Shown here piece after piece: positions 17,191 to 25,429 of a stretch of DNA of 64,000 bases. The stretch comes from Roseibium sp. Lineage in GTDB: Bacteria; Pseudomonadota; Alphaproteobacteria; Rhizobiales; Stappiaceae. Numbering within the stretch: position 1 is the stretch's first letter; the number at the start of each line of letters is the position of its first letter. The DNA is taken from assembly GCA_017643925.1 (NCBI GenBank), contig JAEPML010000019.1:26317-90316 (forward strand), read 5' to 3'. Below the pieces are notes generated by a model. That model was given only the letters and a program-made list of their open reading frames with translations. It had not been told where the DNA came from and ran no database searches. Made by a program: the position numbers and the translations under genes.

Positions 17191-17580
17191 ATGAACAATC
17201 GCAGAGATTTTTTGAAACTGGCCGTCGCCACCACCGGTCTTGCCTTGACCATAGGTCCGATACCGGCATTTGCCGGCAGCGATCGTTCCGGAAAGTTTTC
17301 CGGTCGCAGCAATCATGTCACCAAGGGCAAGGCCGTGGTCACCGGGAACACGGTGGTTCTCCAGTCCGACTTCACCTTTGATGGAGCGCCGGACGCGCGC
17401 GTCGGGTTCGGCAGGAACGGCAAATACGATTCCAGCACCGACCTTGGTGCGCTGAAGAAACTCAAGGGTAAGCAGAGCTATCGGATTGGCCGCGCAATCG
17501 ACACCGCCAAATACAACGAGGTCTATATCTGGTGCCGGAAATTCAACGTCCCTCTCGGCGTGGCGAAACTGGGTCGATAG
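17191..17580 (+). CDS. Tat-exported DM13-domain protein
   Basis: A 129-residue protein with a twin-arginine signal (NRRDFLKLAVATTGLALT, cleavage near AFAG). One DM13 domain fills the rest: GKFSGRSNHVTKGKAVV, VLQSDFTFDGAPDARVGFG, LGALKKLKGKQSYRI, YNEVYIWCRKFNVPLGVAKL. DM13 domains carry a conserved cysteine (here IWC) and are proposed to act in redox or electron transfer outside the cytoplasm. Tat export suggests folding or cofactor loading before transport. GGAG lies ten bases upstream of the ATG. The gene is single; the convergent neighbour is a small membrane protein. Confidence 0.85.
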   Translation: MNNRRDFLKLAVATTGLALTIGPIPAFAGSDRSGKFSGRSNHVTKGKAVVTGNTVVLQSDFTFDGAPDARVGFGRNGKYDSSTDLGALKKLKGKQSYRIGRAIDTAKYNEVYIWCRKFNVPLGVAKLGR

Positions 17581-17678
17581 TTCTCCGGCCCAAAACCAGC
17601 CACCGAGAAACCTGTAACAAAGGCAAGGACTGTGCGGGATCCGGTCTCGCACATCCTGCGTGCCTCACAGGCCCTGCT

Positions 17679-18038
17679 CTACTGGATTGAAGTGCCTTGC
17701 TTTGCAGGCACGTCTTCCGCTGCCAACGCCCTGCGCCTGACAAACCCGAACAAGGTGTGGGCGACGGCGACAGCCAGCGCGACGGCGCCAAGTCCAATTC
17801 CAAGGTCAATGATCGCTGGGTATGGCAACCTGAAAGCAAAATCGAAGATCTCGATATAGCTGGCGGTGAAAGCCACGAACAGGGCGCCAGCCATCAGCAA
17901 CGCAATCCCGTCTCCCGAAAGACGGCCGGTTCGGTTTTCAGACTGGAAGAATTTCGAGACCAGGAAATATCCCAAAACGGTGGCGGAAAAGATGAGTGAG
18001 GCAATCGCGAGAATGCCCGCATTGAACAGAACGTTCAT
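17679..18038 (-). CDS. Small membrane protein, three predicted helices, unknown function
   Basis: A 119-residue hydrophobic protein with three likely membrane helices: about 5-30 (ILAIASLIFSATVLGYFLV), 47-68 (LLMAGALFVAFTASYIEIF) and 77-100 (DLGIGLGAVALAVAVAH). A positively charged RRRALAAED tail follows. I do not recognise a named family with confidence. It is convergent with the DM13 gene and has no strong ribosome site before ATG 18038. Codon use and the helix spacing argue that it is a real gene. Confidence 0.65.
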   Translation of the reverse strand: MNVLFNAGILAIASLIFSATVLGYFLVSKFFQSENRTGRLSGDGIALLMAGALFVAFTASYIEIFDFAFRLPYPAIIDLGIGLGAVALAVAVAHTLFGFVRRRALAAEDVPAKQGTSIQ

Positions 18039-18248
18039 TTTTCTGACTTTCGATGTTCAAACAGAAGGAGGTTTCCCAGCGCTTGCCGATATCGCCGCAT
18101 CGCTGAGAAACCGAAACGCCGGTCTTGGGAGGAGAGGTACGGCGCTGCAAATCACGTAGGTACGGATTGTGGCGAAATCCGGAACATCAAAAAGAACTCG
18201 AAAATGCCCGCTGGACGCGGGACACCTCGTCCAGCAGGTCCAACGGTT

Positions 18249-20561
18249 TTACCGAACCAGGATATTCTTGAACTGCCAGGGATCCTTCTTGTCGACCTCT
18301 TCCGGGTAGAATCCGGGCCGCCCCTCAAGAGGTGTCCAGTCCGTGTAATAGCCCTTGACCGGTCCGAGATACGGCATCTGGATTTCGAGGCAGCGCTTGT
18401 AGTCCATCTCGTCCGTCTCGACGATCCCGGCTTCCGGGTTTTCAAGCGCCCAGACCATGCCCGCAACTACGGCAGAGCTGACCTGCAGGCCGGTGGCATT
18501 CTGATAGGGAGCCAGCTTGCGTGTTTCCTCGATCGACAATTGCGAACCATACCAATAGGCATTTTTCTTGTGACCGTAGAGCAGCACTCCGAGCTCGTCG
18601 ATACCACCCCGGATTTCGTCTTCCTCCAGGACATGAAGCTTTTCCTGCACCTTGCCACCGGAACCGAATACCTCGTGAAGCGACAGCACTGCGTCGTTGG
18701 CCGGATGGTAGGCATAGTGGCAGGTAGGCCTGTAGGAGACCCTCTTGTCCTTTTCCAGGGTGAAATAGTCGGCAATGGAAATCGACTCATTATGCGTCAC
18801 CAGGAACCCGTATTGCGGGCCCGGTGTCGGGCACCAGGTGCGTACACGCGTGTTGGCGCCGGGTTGCTCCAGATAGATAGCGGCGTTGCATCCGCTTTTG
18901 TGATTTTTCGCGTTTTTCGGCTTCCAGGTCTCATGCGTTCCCCAGCCGAGTTCTGCCGGCTGAAAGCCTTCGGATATGAAGCCTTCAACCGACCAGGTGT
19001 TCCAGAAGACCCCCAGAGGCTTTGGCTCTTTGGCACGTTGTGTGTCGCGTTCGGCAATATGGATGCCTTTGACACCGGTCTTCTTCATCAGTTTCGCCCA
19101 GCCCTTGCGGTTGGTCGGTTCCGTGAACTTGACACCGGTATCGGTTGCAATGTCGACAAGGGCTTTCTTCACGAACCAGGAAACCATGCCGGGATTTGCG
19201 CCACAGCAGGAGACAGCCGTTGTGCCACCCGGCTTGCGTTTCTTTTCCCTGCGCACGGTCTCGCGCAACGCGTAATTGGTGCGGTCAGAGGGCTTGGCCT
19301 CGTCGTCGAAGTAAAATCCGAGCCAGGGCTCCACGACAGTGTCGATATAAAGCACGCCAAGCTTGCGGCAGAACTTCATCAGATCGAGTGAGGAGGTGTC
19401 GACCGACAGGTTGACGACAAACCCCTGTCCCTCGCCTTCCGTCAGCAGCGGCCTGAGAACGTCTCTGTAGTTTTCCTTTGTCAGGGCAACCTTTTCGAAC
19501 CGATAGCCCTTGTCGGTCACCATCTTTGCGTCGCTGTCGACGGGATCAATGACCGTGAACCGCGTCTTGTCGAAATTGAAGTGACGCTCGAGAAGCGGAA
19601 GCGTTCCCCTGCCGATCGATCCCAGACCGATCATGACGAGCGGACCGGTGATGGAACCGTGGATCGGCCATTTGCCTGTGGACGCGGCAGTTGGCTTGCG
19701 AGAAGCGGCTTTTGCCTTCGTTGCCGGGGCTTTGACCGCTGCCGGTTTAGCCTTCGTCACCGGCGTCTTTGCTGGTGCTTTTGCGGCAGTCGCGGGTTTC
19801 CTGGCCGCAGACTTTGCTGCCGGTCTGGCCGCTGCTGGCTTCGCAGCCGATGGCTTGCCAGTTGAGGACGACCTTGCTGCACCGGTCTTCGCCCCGGTTG
19901 TCTTTGCCGCAGCCGGGTTCCGGCCGGCGGCTGGCTTGGCAGCTGCCGGCTTCGCCGCAGCTGTTTTGGCTCGCGTTGCGGGTTTCGCCGCCGTCTTTGA
20001 CGCGGCCGACCTGGAGGCCGTTGTTTTTGCTGCTATCGGTTTCGAAGCTGCCGGTTTGCTGGCAGGCTTTCTTGTTGCAGCGGGTTTCGCAGCCGCCGTT
20101 TTGGCGGCAGCGGCTTTGGTCCGGGTTGCTGGTTTGGCCGTCGCCTTGGAGGCGGCAGGTTTGCTGGCTGGTTTCCCGGCCGCAGCAGATTTCGCAGCTG
20201 CCGGTTTTGAGGCAGCCGGTTTTGCCCGGGCGGCCGTCTTGGAAGCGGCAGGTTTGGCAGGCGCTGTTTTCGCAGAAGGTAACTTCGAGGCCGCTGGTTT
20301 GCTGGCAGCTTTTGTTGCTGCGGGTTTCGCGGACCTCGATCCTGTCCCGGTCGCAGGCTTCGCAGCCGCTTTCGCGGCCGTTGCTTTTGTCGCTGCGGGT
20401 TTCACCGCCGTTCGGGACCTGGTCGACGCACCGGCCGCAGACTTGGCAGCAGGGGTCTTGCCCGTTGCCGAGGTTGCTGCGGGCTTGCGACGCGTGGCCG
20501 GCTTGCGTGCCGAACGTGATTGGGTCGTCTTCTTGGCGTCGCTGTTGGTGTCGTCTGTCAT
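18249..20561 (-). CDS. hss: Homospermidine synthase with a histone H1-like Lys/Ala/Pro N-terminal tail
   Basis: A 770-residue protein in two parts. Residues ~298-770 match bacterial homospermidine synthase in full length. They hold a Rossmann motif (LVMIGLGSIGRGTLPLLERHF), NLSVDTSSLDLM, YIDTVVEPWLGFY, SCCGANPGMVSWFVK, and the C-terminal FYPEEVDKKDPWQFKNI. The enzyme makes homospermidine from putrescine with NAD+. Residues ~9-296 are low complexity, almost only A, K, P, T, S and R in KPAA/KPAAS/KTAA-like units. They hold no Asp or Glu, as in H1-like DNA-binding tails such as AlgP. The start at 20561 has GGAG eight bases upstream, so the tail is translated in frame. The ornithine decarboxylase gene lies upstream on the same strand, but a terminator separates them. 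Confidence 0.93.
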   Translation of the reverse strand: MTDDTNSDAKKTTQSRSARKPATRRKPAATSATGKTPAAKSAAGASTRSRTAVKPAATKATAAKAAAKPATGTGSRSAKPAATKAASKPAASKLPSAKTAPAKPAASKTAARAKPAASKPAAAKSAAAGKPASKPAASKATAKPATRTKAAAAKTAAAKPAATRKPASKPAASKPIAAKTTASRSAASKTAAKPATRAKTAAAKPAAAKPAAGRNPAAAKTTGAKTGAARSSSTGKPSAAKPAAARPAAKSAARKPATAAKAPAKTPVTKAKPAAVKAPATKAKAASRKPTAASTGKWPIHGSITGPLVMIGLGSIGRGTLPLLERHFNFDKTRFTVIDPVDSDAKMVTDKGYRFEKVALTKENYRDVLRPLLTEGEGQGFVVNLSVDTSSLDLMKFCRKLGVLYIDTVVEPWLGFYFDDEAKPSDRTNYALRETVRREKKRKPGGTTAVSCCGANPGMVSWFVKKALVDIATDTGVKFTEPTNRKGWAKLMKKTGVKGIHIAERDTQRAKEPKPLGVFWNTWSVEGFISEGFQPAELGWGTHETWKPKNAKNHKSGCNAAIYLEQPGANTRVRTWCPTPGPQYGFLVTHNESISIADYFTLEKDKRVSYRPTCHYAYHPANDAVLSLHEVFGSGGKVQEKLHVLEEDEIRGGIDELGVLLYGHKKNAYWYGSQLSIEETRKLAPYQNATGLQVSSAVVAGMVWALENPEAGIVETDEMDYKRCLEIQMPYLGPVKGYYTDWTPLEGRPGFYPEEVDKKDPWQFKNILVR
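19670..20540 (-). repeat. Degenerate tandem codon repeats encoding the H1-like tail
   Basis: Roughly 870 bp of imperfect short repeats; on the + strand GCCGGTTT, GCAGCCGG and TTTGCTGC-type words recur. They encode KPAA, KPAAS and KTAA units of the homospermidine synthase tail. The repeats are degenerate at the third codon position. That suggests selection on the protein rather than a recent slippage expansion, although recombination between units could change the length. Confidence 0.8.
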
Positions 20562-20680
20562 GGTCCGGCTCCGGAATTGTTCGTGACTGCGCGTGCTTCC
20601 TCGGACAAGGGTAACGTCACGAAGACCATCGCCACAAGTGAGGCGCACTGATTGCACTTTTCTACTTGTGACCAGAATGC

Positions 20681-20719
20681 AAAAAATTCAAGCCCTTGCG
20701 GAACATTTCCCGCAAGGGC
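20681..20719 (-). terminator. Rho-independent terminator after the ornithine decarboxylase gene
   Basis: On the minus strand a perfect 10-bp stem (GCCCTTGCGG and its complement, 20692-20719) with an 8-base loop is followed by TTGAATTTTTTG. It sits 30 bp after the decarboxylase stop and about 120 bp before the homospermidine synthase start. The two polyamine genes may therefore be separately or only partly cotranscribed. Confidence 0.88.
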
Positions 20720-20748
20720 CTGGTATCTTTTCAGATATTTTCGGCAAC

Positions 20749-21924
20749 CTAGATAACGTGAGATTCCAGCGGTGCAAAACCGTTGAAACCAACCGACGAA
20801 TAGGTCGTCGTGTAAGCGCCGCAAGCCTCGATCAGGACCTTGTCACCAATGGACAGGCTGACGGGCAACTCGTAGGGCGTCTTTTCGTACAGCACATCGA
20901 CACTGTCGCATGTAGGCCCGGCCAAAACGCAAGGTTCGGTCCTGTCTCCGTCTTTGGGTGTCCGGATCGGGTAACGGATCGCCTCGTCCATCGTTTCCGC
21001 AAGACCATGAAATTTGCCGATATCAAGATAGACCCAGCGAACAGGATCATTGTCGGACTTTCTCGAGATCAGCACCACCTCCGCCTCGATCATGCCGGCG
21101 TTGCCAACCATGCCACGGCCGGGTTCAACGATGGTGGAAGGCAAACGGTTGCCGAAATGCTTGGTCAAGGCACGGAAAATGGCCTCGCCATAGCGCGGCA
21201 CTCCCGGAATGTCCTTCAGGTAGCGGGTCGGAAACCCGCCTCCCATATTGACCATCTTCAGCTCGATACCGCGCAGCGCCATTTCCTTGAAGACCCCTGC
21301 CGCCATGGCGAGAGCGAAATCCCAGGCTTCGAGATTGGCTTGCTGGGAGCCGACGTGGAAGGAAACCCCGTAAGCCACGAGGCCGAGGCGATGGGCATGT
21401 TCGAGGACGTCGGGCGCCATGGCCGGATCGCAGCCGAATTTGCGCGACAGCGGCCATTCGGCTCCGTCTCCGTCGCACAGGACGCGGCAGAAGACTTTTG
21501 ACCCGGGCGCGACACGCGCGATCTTTTCGACTTCTTCGACGCAGTCGACCGCAAAGAGGCGGACGCCAAGAGTGTAGGCACGCGCAATGTCTCGCTCCTT
21601 CTTGATGGTATTGCCGTAGGAAGTGCGTTCCGCGGAGGCTCCGGTCGCGAGAACCATCTCGATTTCACCAACGGAAGCGCAGTCAAACGACGAACCGAGG
21701 CTCTCCAGAAGCGACAGGATTTCCGGCGCAGGGTTGGCTTTCACCGCGTAGTAAACCGAGGTATCGGGAAGCGACTTGGCAAAGGCCTCGAAGTTTTCCC
21801 GCACAATGTCGAGATCGACAACCACGCACGGACCATCGTCGTCCCGTCGTCGCAGAAAATCACGAATACGTTCGCCCCGCGGGGTTCCCCCTCTCAATTC
21901 AGGCTGCAGGCGCACTTTTACCAT
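20749..21924 (-). CDS. Ornithine/lysine decarboxylase, alanine-racemase fold (type III PLP)
   Basis: A ~391-residue PLP enzyme that decarboxylates ornithine to putrescine (some relatives also use lysine to make cadaverine). Landmarks are YYAVKANPAPE (Schiff-base Lys), FDCASVGEIEMVL, SYGNTIKKERDIA, VSFHVGSQQ, VNMGGGFPTRY, EPGRGMVGNAG and VLAGPTCDSVDVLYE (active-site Cys/Asp). The product is the substrate of the downstream homospermidine synthase. The start is uncertain: the domain begins at ERIRDFL, but no start codon lies there. ATG 21924 gives a ~20-residue extension; ATG 22044, after GGGAAAGCG, would add 40 more residues. Confidence 0.92.
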   Translation of the reverse strand: MVKVRLQPELRGGTPRGERIRDFLRRRDDDGPCVVVDLDIVRENFEAFAKSLPDTSVYYAVKANPAPEILSLLESLGSSFDCASVGEIEMVLATGASAERTSYGNTIKKERDIARAYTLGVRLFAVDCVEEVEKIARVAPGSKVFCRVLCDGDGAEWPLSRKFGCDPAMAPDVLEHAHRLGLVAYGVSFHVGSQQANLEAWDFALAMAAGVFKEMALRGIELKMVNMGGGFPTRYLKDIPGVPRYGEAIFRALTKHFGNRLPSTIVEPGRGMVGNAGMIEAEVVLISRKSDNDPVRWVYLDIGKFHGLAETMDEAIRYPIRTPKDGDRTEPCVLAGPTCDSVDVLYEKTPYELPVSLSIGDKVLIEACGAYTTTYSSVGFNGFAPLESHVI

Positions 21925-22387
21925 TGGCGCTGCAGGTTCACGTCGCAGGGTGCCGCGGAACGCACCGGGCCTCCTCCGGGATGGAGCCGGAGGCCGGGTT
22001 GACCGCAGCGACGGTTGGGCAAATGCAGCTGACATGCAGCGCATCGCTTTCCCGCGTCGGGAATGCCGTTGATTGGATCGGGAAACCGAACCGCACGTCG
22101 GGCAAGGATGTAACAAGTGCCTCTTCAGTGACGCCGGAGGTTGGAAACCCCGGCAGAGACCAAAAAAGCCCTCTTACGTCGTTGCTTTAAGTCGTCCGGA
22201 TCAACTGCCCCGCCCCTTGGCGGTGTTTCTGGCAGCGGCCCCTTAAGAGATGTCTGATGCATCCCATGAACGACCTCGGGCACGTGCGAATTTGGGCGAG
22301 CGCTATATGCGCCCGTTTGCGCGCAGACGCAAGCGGAAATGTTGGTGTACGCAAGCTTTTTTCGGCAGGGATTGCCAAAGCGGGATT
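21925..22387 (-). promoter_or_regulatory. Long structured leader of the ornithine decarboxylase gene (candidate speF-type RNA)
   Basis: About 460 bp separates the decarboxylase ATG from the next gene, with several strong hairpins on the minus strand. One is built from GCCGGGG and CCTCCGGC around a TTTCCAA loop at roughly 22135-22157; another contains CCGCCAAGGGGCGG near 22207-22220. A frame opening with ATG near 22262 codes for 45 residues and ends at about 22125; it could be a leader peptide. Alphaproteobacterial ornithine decarboxylase genes are known to carry the conserved speF leader RNA. The assignment here rests on position and structure, not on a covariance match. Confidence 0.45.
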
Positions 22388-23278
22388 TCACCCGCTTTCC
22401 CGGAACAATCTGACCAGGTGATCTGCAAAGGCACTGACGCGTCTCGGTTGCGCCCGGCTTGGCGGGAAAACGATCTGAAGTGGGGCTGGCGGCGAGGCAT
22501 ATTCGACAAGCAGTTCCTCCAGTCGTCCTGCCCGAATATCCGCTCCGACGTCGAACTCGGACTTGAGGATGATCCCGCGCCCTTCCAGGCACCATTGACG
22601 GACGAGCGCCCCGTCATTGGCTATCAGGTTGCCCTTGACGGTGACTATCTGCCTGCCGGCCGTGTCACCGAATTGCCAGACATTGTCGATGTTCTGGCCG
22701 AACCGCATGACGATGCAATTGTGATCCTTGAGTTCTGCAGGCGTCCGTGGAGCGCCGTATTGCCTGAGGTAGACTGGAGATGCGCACAGGATCCGCCGTT
22801 TCGCCGGCAGGGGCCTGACCCGCAGTGAACTGTCGCCGATCGGACCGAAGCGGACGGCCAGGTCGATCCCGAGTCCGACAAGATCGACATAGCCGTCGGA
22901 CAGGTGCAGGTCTATCGAAATGCCCGGATGCGCGTCCAGAAACGAGGCGATGGCATGCGAGATCACGGTTCGGCCCAGATCCTTCGGGACGCTGATCCGC
23001 AGCGGGCCCGTCAGCCTTTGCGCACCGAAACGGATCTTCGTGTCCAGATCATCGACTTCCTCCAGGACGTGGCGCGCACCTTCAAACAAGGTCCTGCCTT
23101 CATCCGTCAGGCTGATCGATCGGGTCGTGCGGTTGAGCAGGACGACGCCGTAATGCGCCTCGAGGGCAGCAAGACGCTCAGACACGGTGGTCGGAGACAA
23201 TCCCTTCTCGCGACCGGCTGCGGCCAGACTTCCCTTTTCGACGATCAGCAGAAACAGTGAGATGTTATCCAATAGCAT
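22388..23278 (-). CDS. LysR-family transcriptional regulator
   Basis: A 296-residue LTTR. The N-terminal helix-turn-helix reads LFLLIVEKGSLAAAGREKGLSPTTVSERLAALEAHYGVVLLNRTT. The C-terminal effector domain includes LRISVPKDLGRTVISHAIASFLDAHPGISIDLHLSDG. ATG 23278 is chosen because the HTH starts at once. It is divergent from the monooxygenase / MDR oxidoreductase / thioredoxin / VOC group and probably controls it through inverted repeats in the shared 96-bp gap. Confidence 0.9.
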   Translation of the reverse strand: MLLDNISLFLLIVEKGSLAAAGREKGLSPTTVSERLAALEAHYGVVLLNRTTRSISLTDEGRTLFEGARHVLEEVDDLDTKIRFGAQRLTGPLRISVPKDLGRTVISHAIASFLDAHPGISIDLHLSDGYVDLVGLGIDLAVRFGPIGDSSLRVRPLPAKRRILCASPVYLRQYGAPRTPAELKDHNCIVMRFGQNIDNVWQFGDTAGRQIVTVKGNLIANDGALVRQWCLEGRGIILKSEFDVGADIRAGRLEELLVEYASPPAPLQIVFPPSRAQPRRVSAFADHLVRLFRESG

Positions 23279-23282
23279 TATA

Positions 23283-23339
23283 CGGAAATTCCGAATTGAG
23301 TTTCCGAATACTGCCAGTTTATCCGGAAATCGCAAGCAC
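23283..23339. promoter_or_regulatory. Candidate LysR operator between divergent genes
   Basis: The 96-bp gap holds CGGAAATTCCG (23283-23293, a perfect palindrome with one central base) and a wider inverted pair, TTTCCG (23301-23306) with CGGAAA (23334-23339). All share the word GGAAA. Several spaced copies between divergent genes are typical of LysR autoregulated promoters. Confidence 0.5.
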
Positions 23340-23374
23340 CTAGTTTCAGGTCACGCCAACCAAGGAGACCCGAC

Positions 23375-23665
23375 ATGGCAAAGCTGACGATCGTCGCAAA
23401 CATCAAGGCCAATCCGGACCAGATTGATCTGGTGAAGACGGAACTTCTCAAACTGATCGAGATCACGCGCGCCGAAACCGGCTGCATCAACTACGACCTG
23501 CACCAGGACAACGACAATCCGGCCCATTTCATTTTCTACGAAAACTGGGAGAGCCGTGAACTCTGGCAGACCCATATGAATGCCCCTCACCTCGCGGCCT
23601 ACATGGCAGCCACGGAAGGCGCCGTCGCCGAATTCACCCTCAATGAAATGACCCGGATCGGCTGA
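23375..23665 (+). CDS. Antibiotic biosynthesis monooxygenase-fold protein (YgiN/quinol monooxygenase-like)
   Basis: A 96-residue dimeric alpha/beta-barrel (ABM) protein. Family marks are LTIVANIKANPDQIDLVKTELLKLIEITRAETGCINYDLHQD, FIFYENWESRELWQTHMNAPHL. Relatives act as cofactor-free quinol or aromatic monooxygenases. AAGGAG lies eight bases upstream of the ATG. It is the first gene of a rightward group that continues with an MDR oxidoreductase, which suggests quinone or aromatic-aldehyde chemistry under the divergent LysR. Confidence 0.87.
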   Translation: MAKLTIVANIKANPDQIDLVKTELLKLIEITRAETGCINYDLHQDNDNPAHFIFYENWESRELWQTHMNAPHLAAYMAATEGAVAEFTLNEMTRIG

Positions 23666-23707
23666 CGCAGCCTCGCGCGCCTCCTCTTTCAGATCGGACC
23701 AACACTC

Positions 23708-24718
23708 ATGAAAGCCGTCGCTTTAACACACTATCTGCCCATTGAAGATCCACGCGCGTTTTTCGATGCAGACCTGCCGAAGCCCGATCCTGTCGGGCAC
23801 GATATTCTCGTTTCCGTCAAGGCTGTTTCCGTCAATCCGGTCGACACCAAGGTGCGTGCACCCAAGGATATCGTGGAGGAAACACCACGCGTTCTGGGAT
23901 GGGACGCCGCAGGCACCGTCGAGGCTGTGGGCGACAAGGTCTCGCTCTTCAAGCCCGGTGACGAGATCTACTATGCGGGCGACATCACCCGCGCGGGTTC
24001 AAACTCCGAGTTCCAGCTGGTGGACGAACGGATTGTCGGCCGCAAGCCGAATTCGCTGAGCTTCGCCGAGGCCGCGGCCCTCCCCCTGACCACACTGACG
24101 GCCTACGAGGCCTTTTTCGATCGCCTCGGGATAGATCCTGCCGGAGGAAACAAGGGTGAAAGTATCCTGATCATCGGTGCCGGCGGCGGCGTCGGCTCCA
24201 TCGGCATTCAGCTTGCCAGGGCCGCTGGTCTCGAGATCATAGCGACCGCCTCGCGGCCGGAAACGACTGCCTGGGTCCGGGAGCTCGGAGCAGATCATGT
24301 CGTCAACCACCGGGAACCAATGGTGGAACAGGTCCGCACGCTCGGTTTCCAGTTCGTCGACCATATCGCCATCTTCAACGACATGCGCCACTGGGACACT
24401 GCCGTGGAGCTGATCCGCCCTCAGGGCGGGATCGTGACCATCGACGACACCAATCAACCCATGCCGATGGACAAGATGAAGATGAAGGCCGCAAGCCTGT
24501 ATTGGGAGTTCATGTTTGCCCGCGCCATGCACCAGACACCCGACATGATCAAGCAGCATGAATTGCTCACCCATGTCGCCAACGAGATCGATGCCGGCCG
24601 GATCCGCACCACGCTGGACACGGTGCTGAGCCCGATCAACGCCGAAAACATGAGAAAAGCGCATGGCCTGATTGAAACCGGCACCGCAAAAGGCAAGATT
24701 GTCCTTGAAGGTTTTTGA
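23708..24718 (+). CDS. Zinc-type alcohol dehydrogenase-like / quinone oxidoreductase MDR protein
   Basis: A 336-residue medium-chain dehydrogenase/reductase. The N-terminal GroES-like part has VSVKAVSVNPVDTKVR and GWDAAGTVEAVGDKVSLFKPGDEIYYAG. The NAD(P)-binding part has LIIGAGGGVGSIGIQLAR. No zinc-ligand Cys/His set is seen, so it is a zinc-independent zinc-binding-ADH-family (ZADH/QOR) reductase that most likely uses NADPH on quinones or enals. It lies 42 bp after the monooxygenase gene and is probably cotranscribed. Confidence 0.88.
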   Translation: MKAVALTHYLPIEDPRAFFDADLPKPDPVGHDILVSVKAVSVNPVDTKVRAPKDIVEETPRVLGWDAAGTVEAVGDKVSLFKPGDEIYYAGDITRAGSNSEFQLVDERIVGRKPNSLSFAEAAALPLTTLTAYEAFFDRLGIDPAGGNKGESILIIGAGGGVGSIGIQLARAAGLEIIATASRPETTAWVRELGADHVVNHREPMVEQVRTLGFQFVDHIAIFNDMRHWDTAVELIRPQGGIVTIDDTNQPMPMDKMKMKAASLYWEFMFARAMHQTPDMIKQHELLTHVANEIDAGRIRTTLDTVLSPINAENMRKAHGLIETGTAKGKIVLEGF

Positions 24719-24765
24719 CACTGGCGCAGCCGGCCTGCCGGTTGCGCCCAATTCGCGAGGATCAC

Positions 24766-25320
24766 ATGCCCGCCCTGACACCGCCAGTATGCGACTTTGA
24801 CTGGAAGGCCCGCGAGTTCACACTGCCCGGGACCGACGGCAAAACCTACGGATTGCAGGACATTGCCGGTGAAAATGGCACGTTGGTCATGTTCATCTGC
24901 AATCACTGCCCGTTTGTCCTTGCCGTACTCGACAAGATCGTTCGCGATGCAAGTGACCTCAAGGACCACGGCATCGGCGTCGCGGCCATCTGTTCCAATG
25001 ATTCGGAGGCCTATCCGGCCGACAATTTTCACAATATGGCGCGCATGGCGGAAGAACACGCGTTTCCCTTCCCCTATCTTCACGACGAGGACCAGACAGT
25101 CGCCAGAGCCTATGACGCGATCTGCACACCGGACTTTTTCGGTTTCAACAAGGATCTCGAGCTGCAATATCGCGGCCGCCTGGACGCCACGCGCATGAAC
25201 ATGGCCGCGACCGATCTGCGCCGGGATCTCTTGGAAGCAATGAAGGAAGTCGCTGCAACCGGACGCGGCCCGCAGGAGCAGCTGTCCTCAATCGGCTGTT
25301 CCATCAAGTGGAAAGCCTGA
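24766..25320 (+). CDS. Thioredoxin-fold redoxin (AhpC/TSA-like)
   Basis: A 184-residue thioredoxin-like protein. The start (ATG 24766, GAGGATCAC upstream) is followed by DFDWKAREFTLPGTDGKTYGL. The redox motif is CNHCPFV, a CxxC in the position of the TlpA/peroxiredoxin active site. The later part (AICSNDSEAYPADNFHNMARMAEEHAFPFPYLHDEDQ) is characteristic of the ResA-like thioredoxin family protein group. No signal peptide, so it acts in the cytoplasm, likely as a thiol reductase or peroxidase. It follows the MDR gene closely and shares its orientation. Confidence 0.85.
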   Translation: MPALTPPVCDFDWKAREFTLPGTDGKTYGLQDIAGENGTLVMFICNHCPFVLAVLDKIVRDASDLKDHGIGVAAICSNDSEAYPADNFHNMARMAEEHAFPFPYLHDEDQTVARAYDAICTPDFFGFNKDLELQYRGRLDATRMNMAATDLRRDLLEAMKEVAATGRGPQEQLSSIGCSIKWKA

Positions 25321-25429
25321 ACTCGGCAACTTGAGTTCGCCGCTGGACTCGATCAGCCTGTCCTCTCCCGCTCGGTGCAAGGTGGGTTGGATTCCACTTG
25401 CACTAGCCCTTCGCCAGAGAAAGTTCGTC

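Noticed and set aside
19670..20540. Repeat array as a CRISPR locus
   Set aside because: Repeats are short, degenerate and coding, with no spacers or cas genes.
19633..20586. A 317-codon open frame on the plus strand opposite the synthase tail, rich in Ala, Gly and Phe
   Set aside because: It is the complement of the Lys/Ala/Pro repeat codons, so it stays open by composition alone; no ribosome site or recognisable protein.
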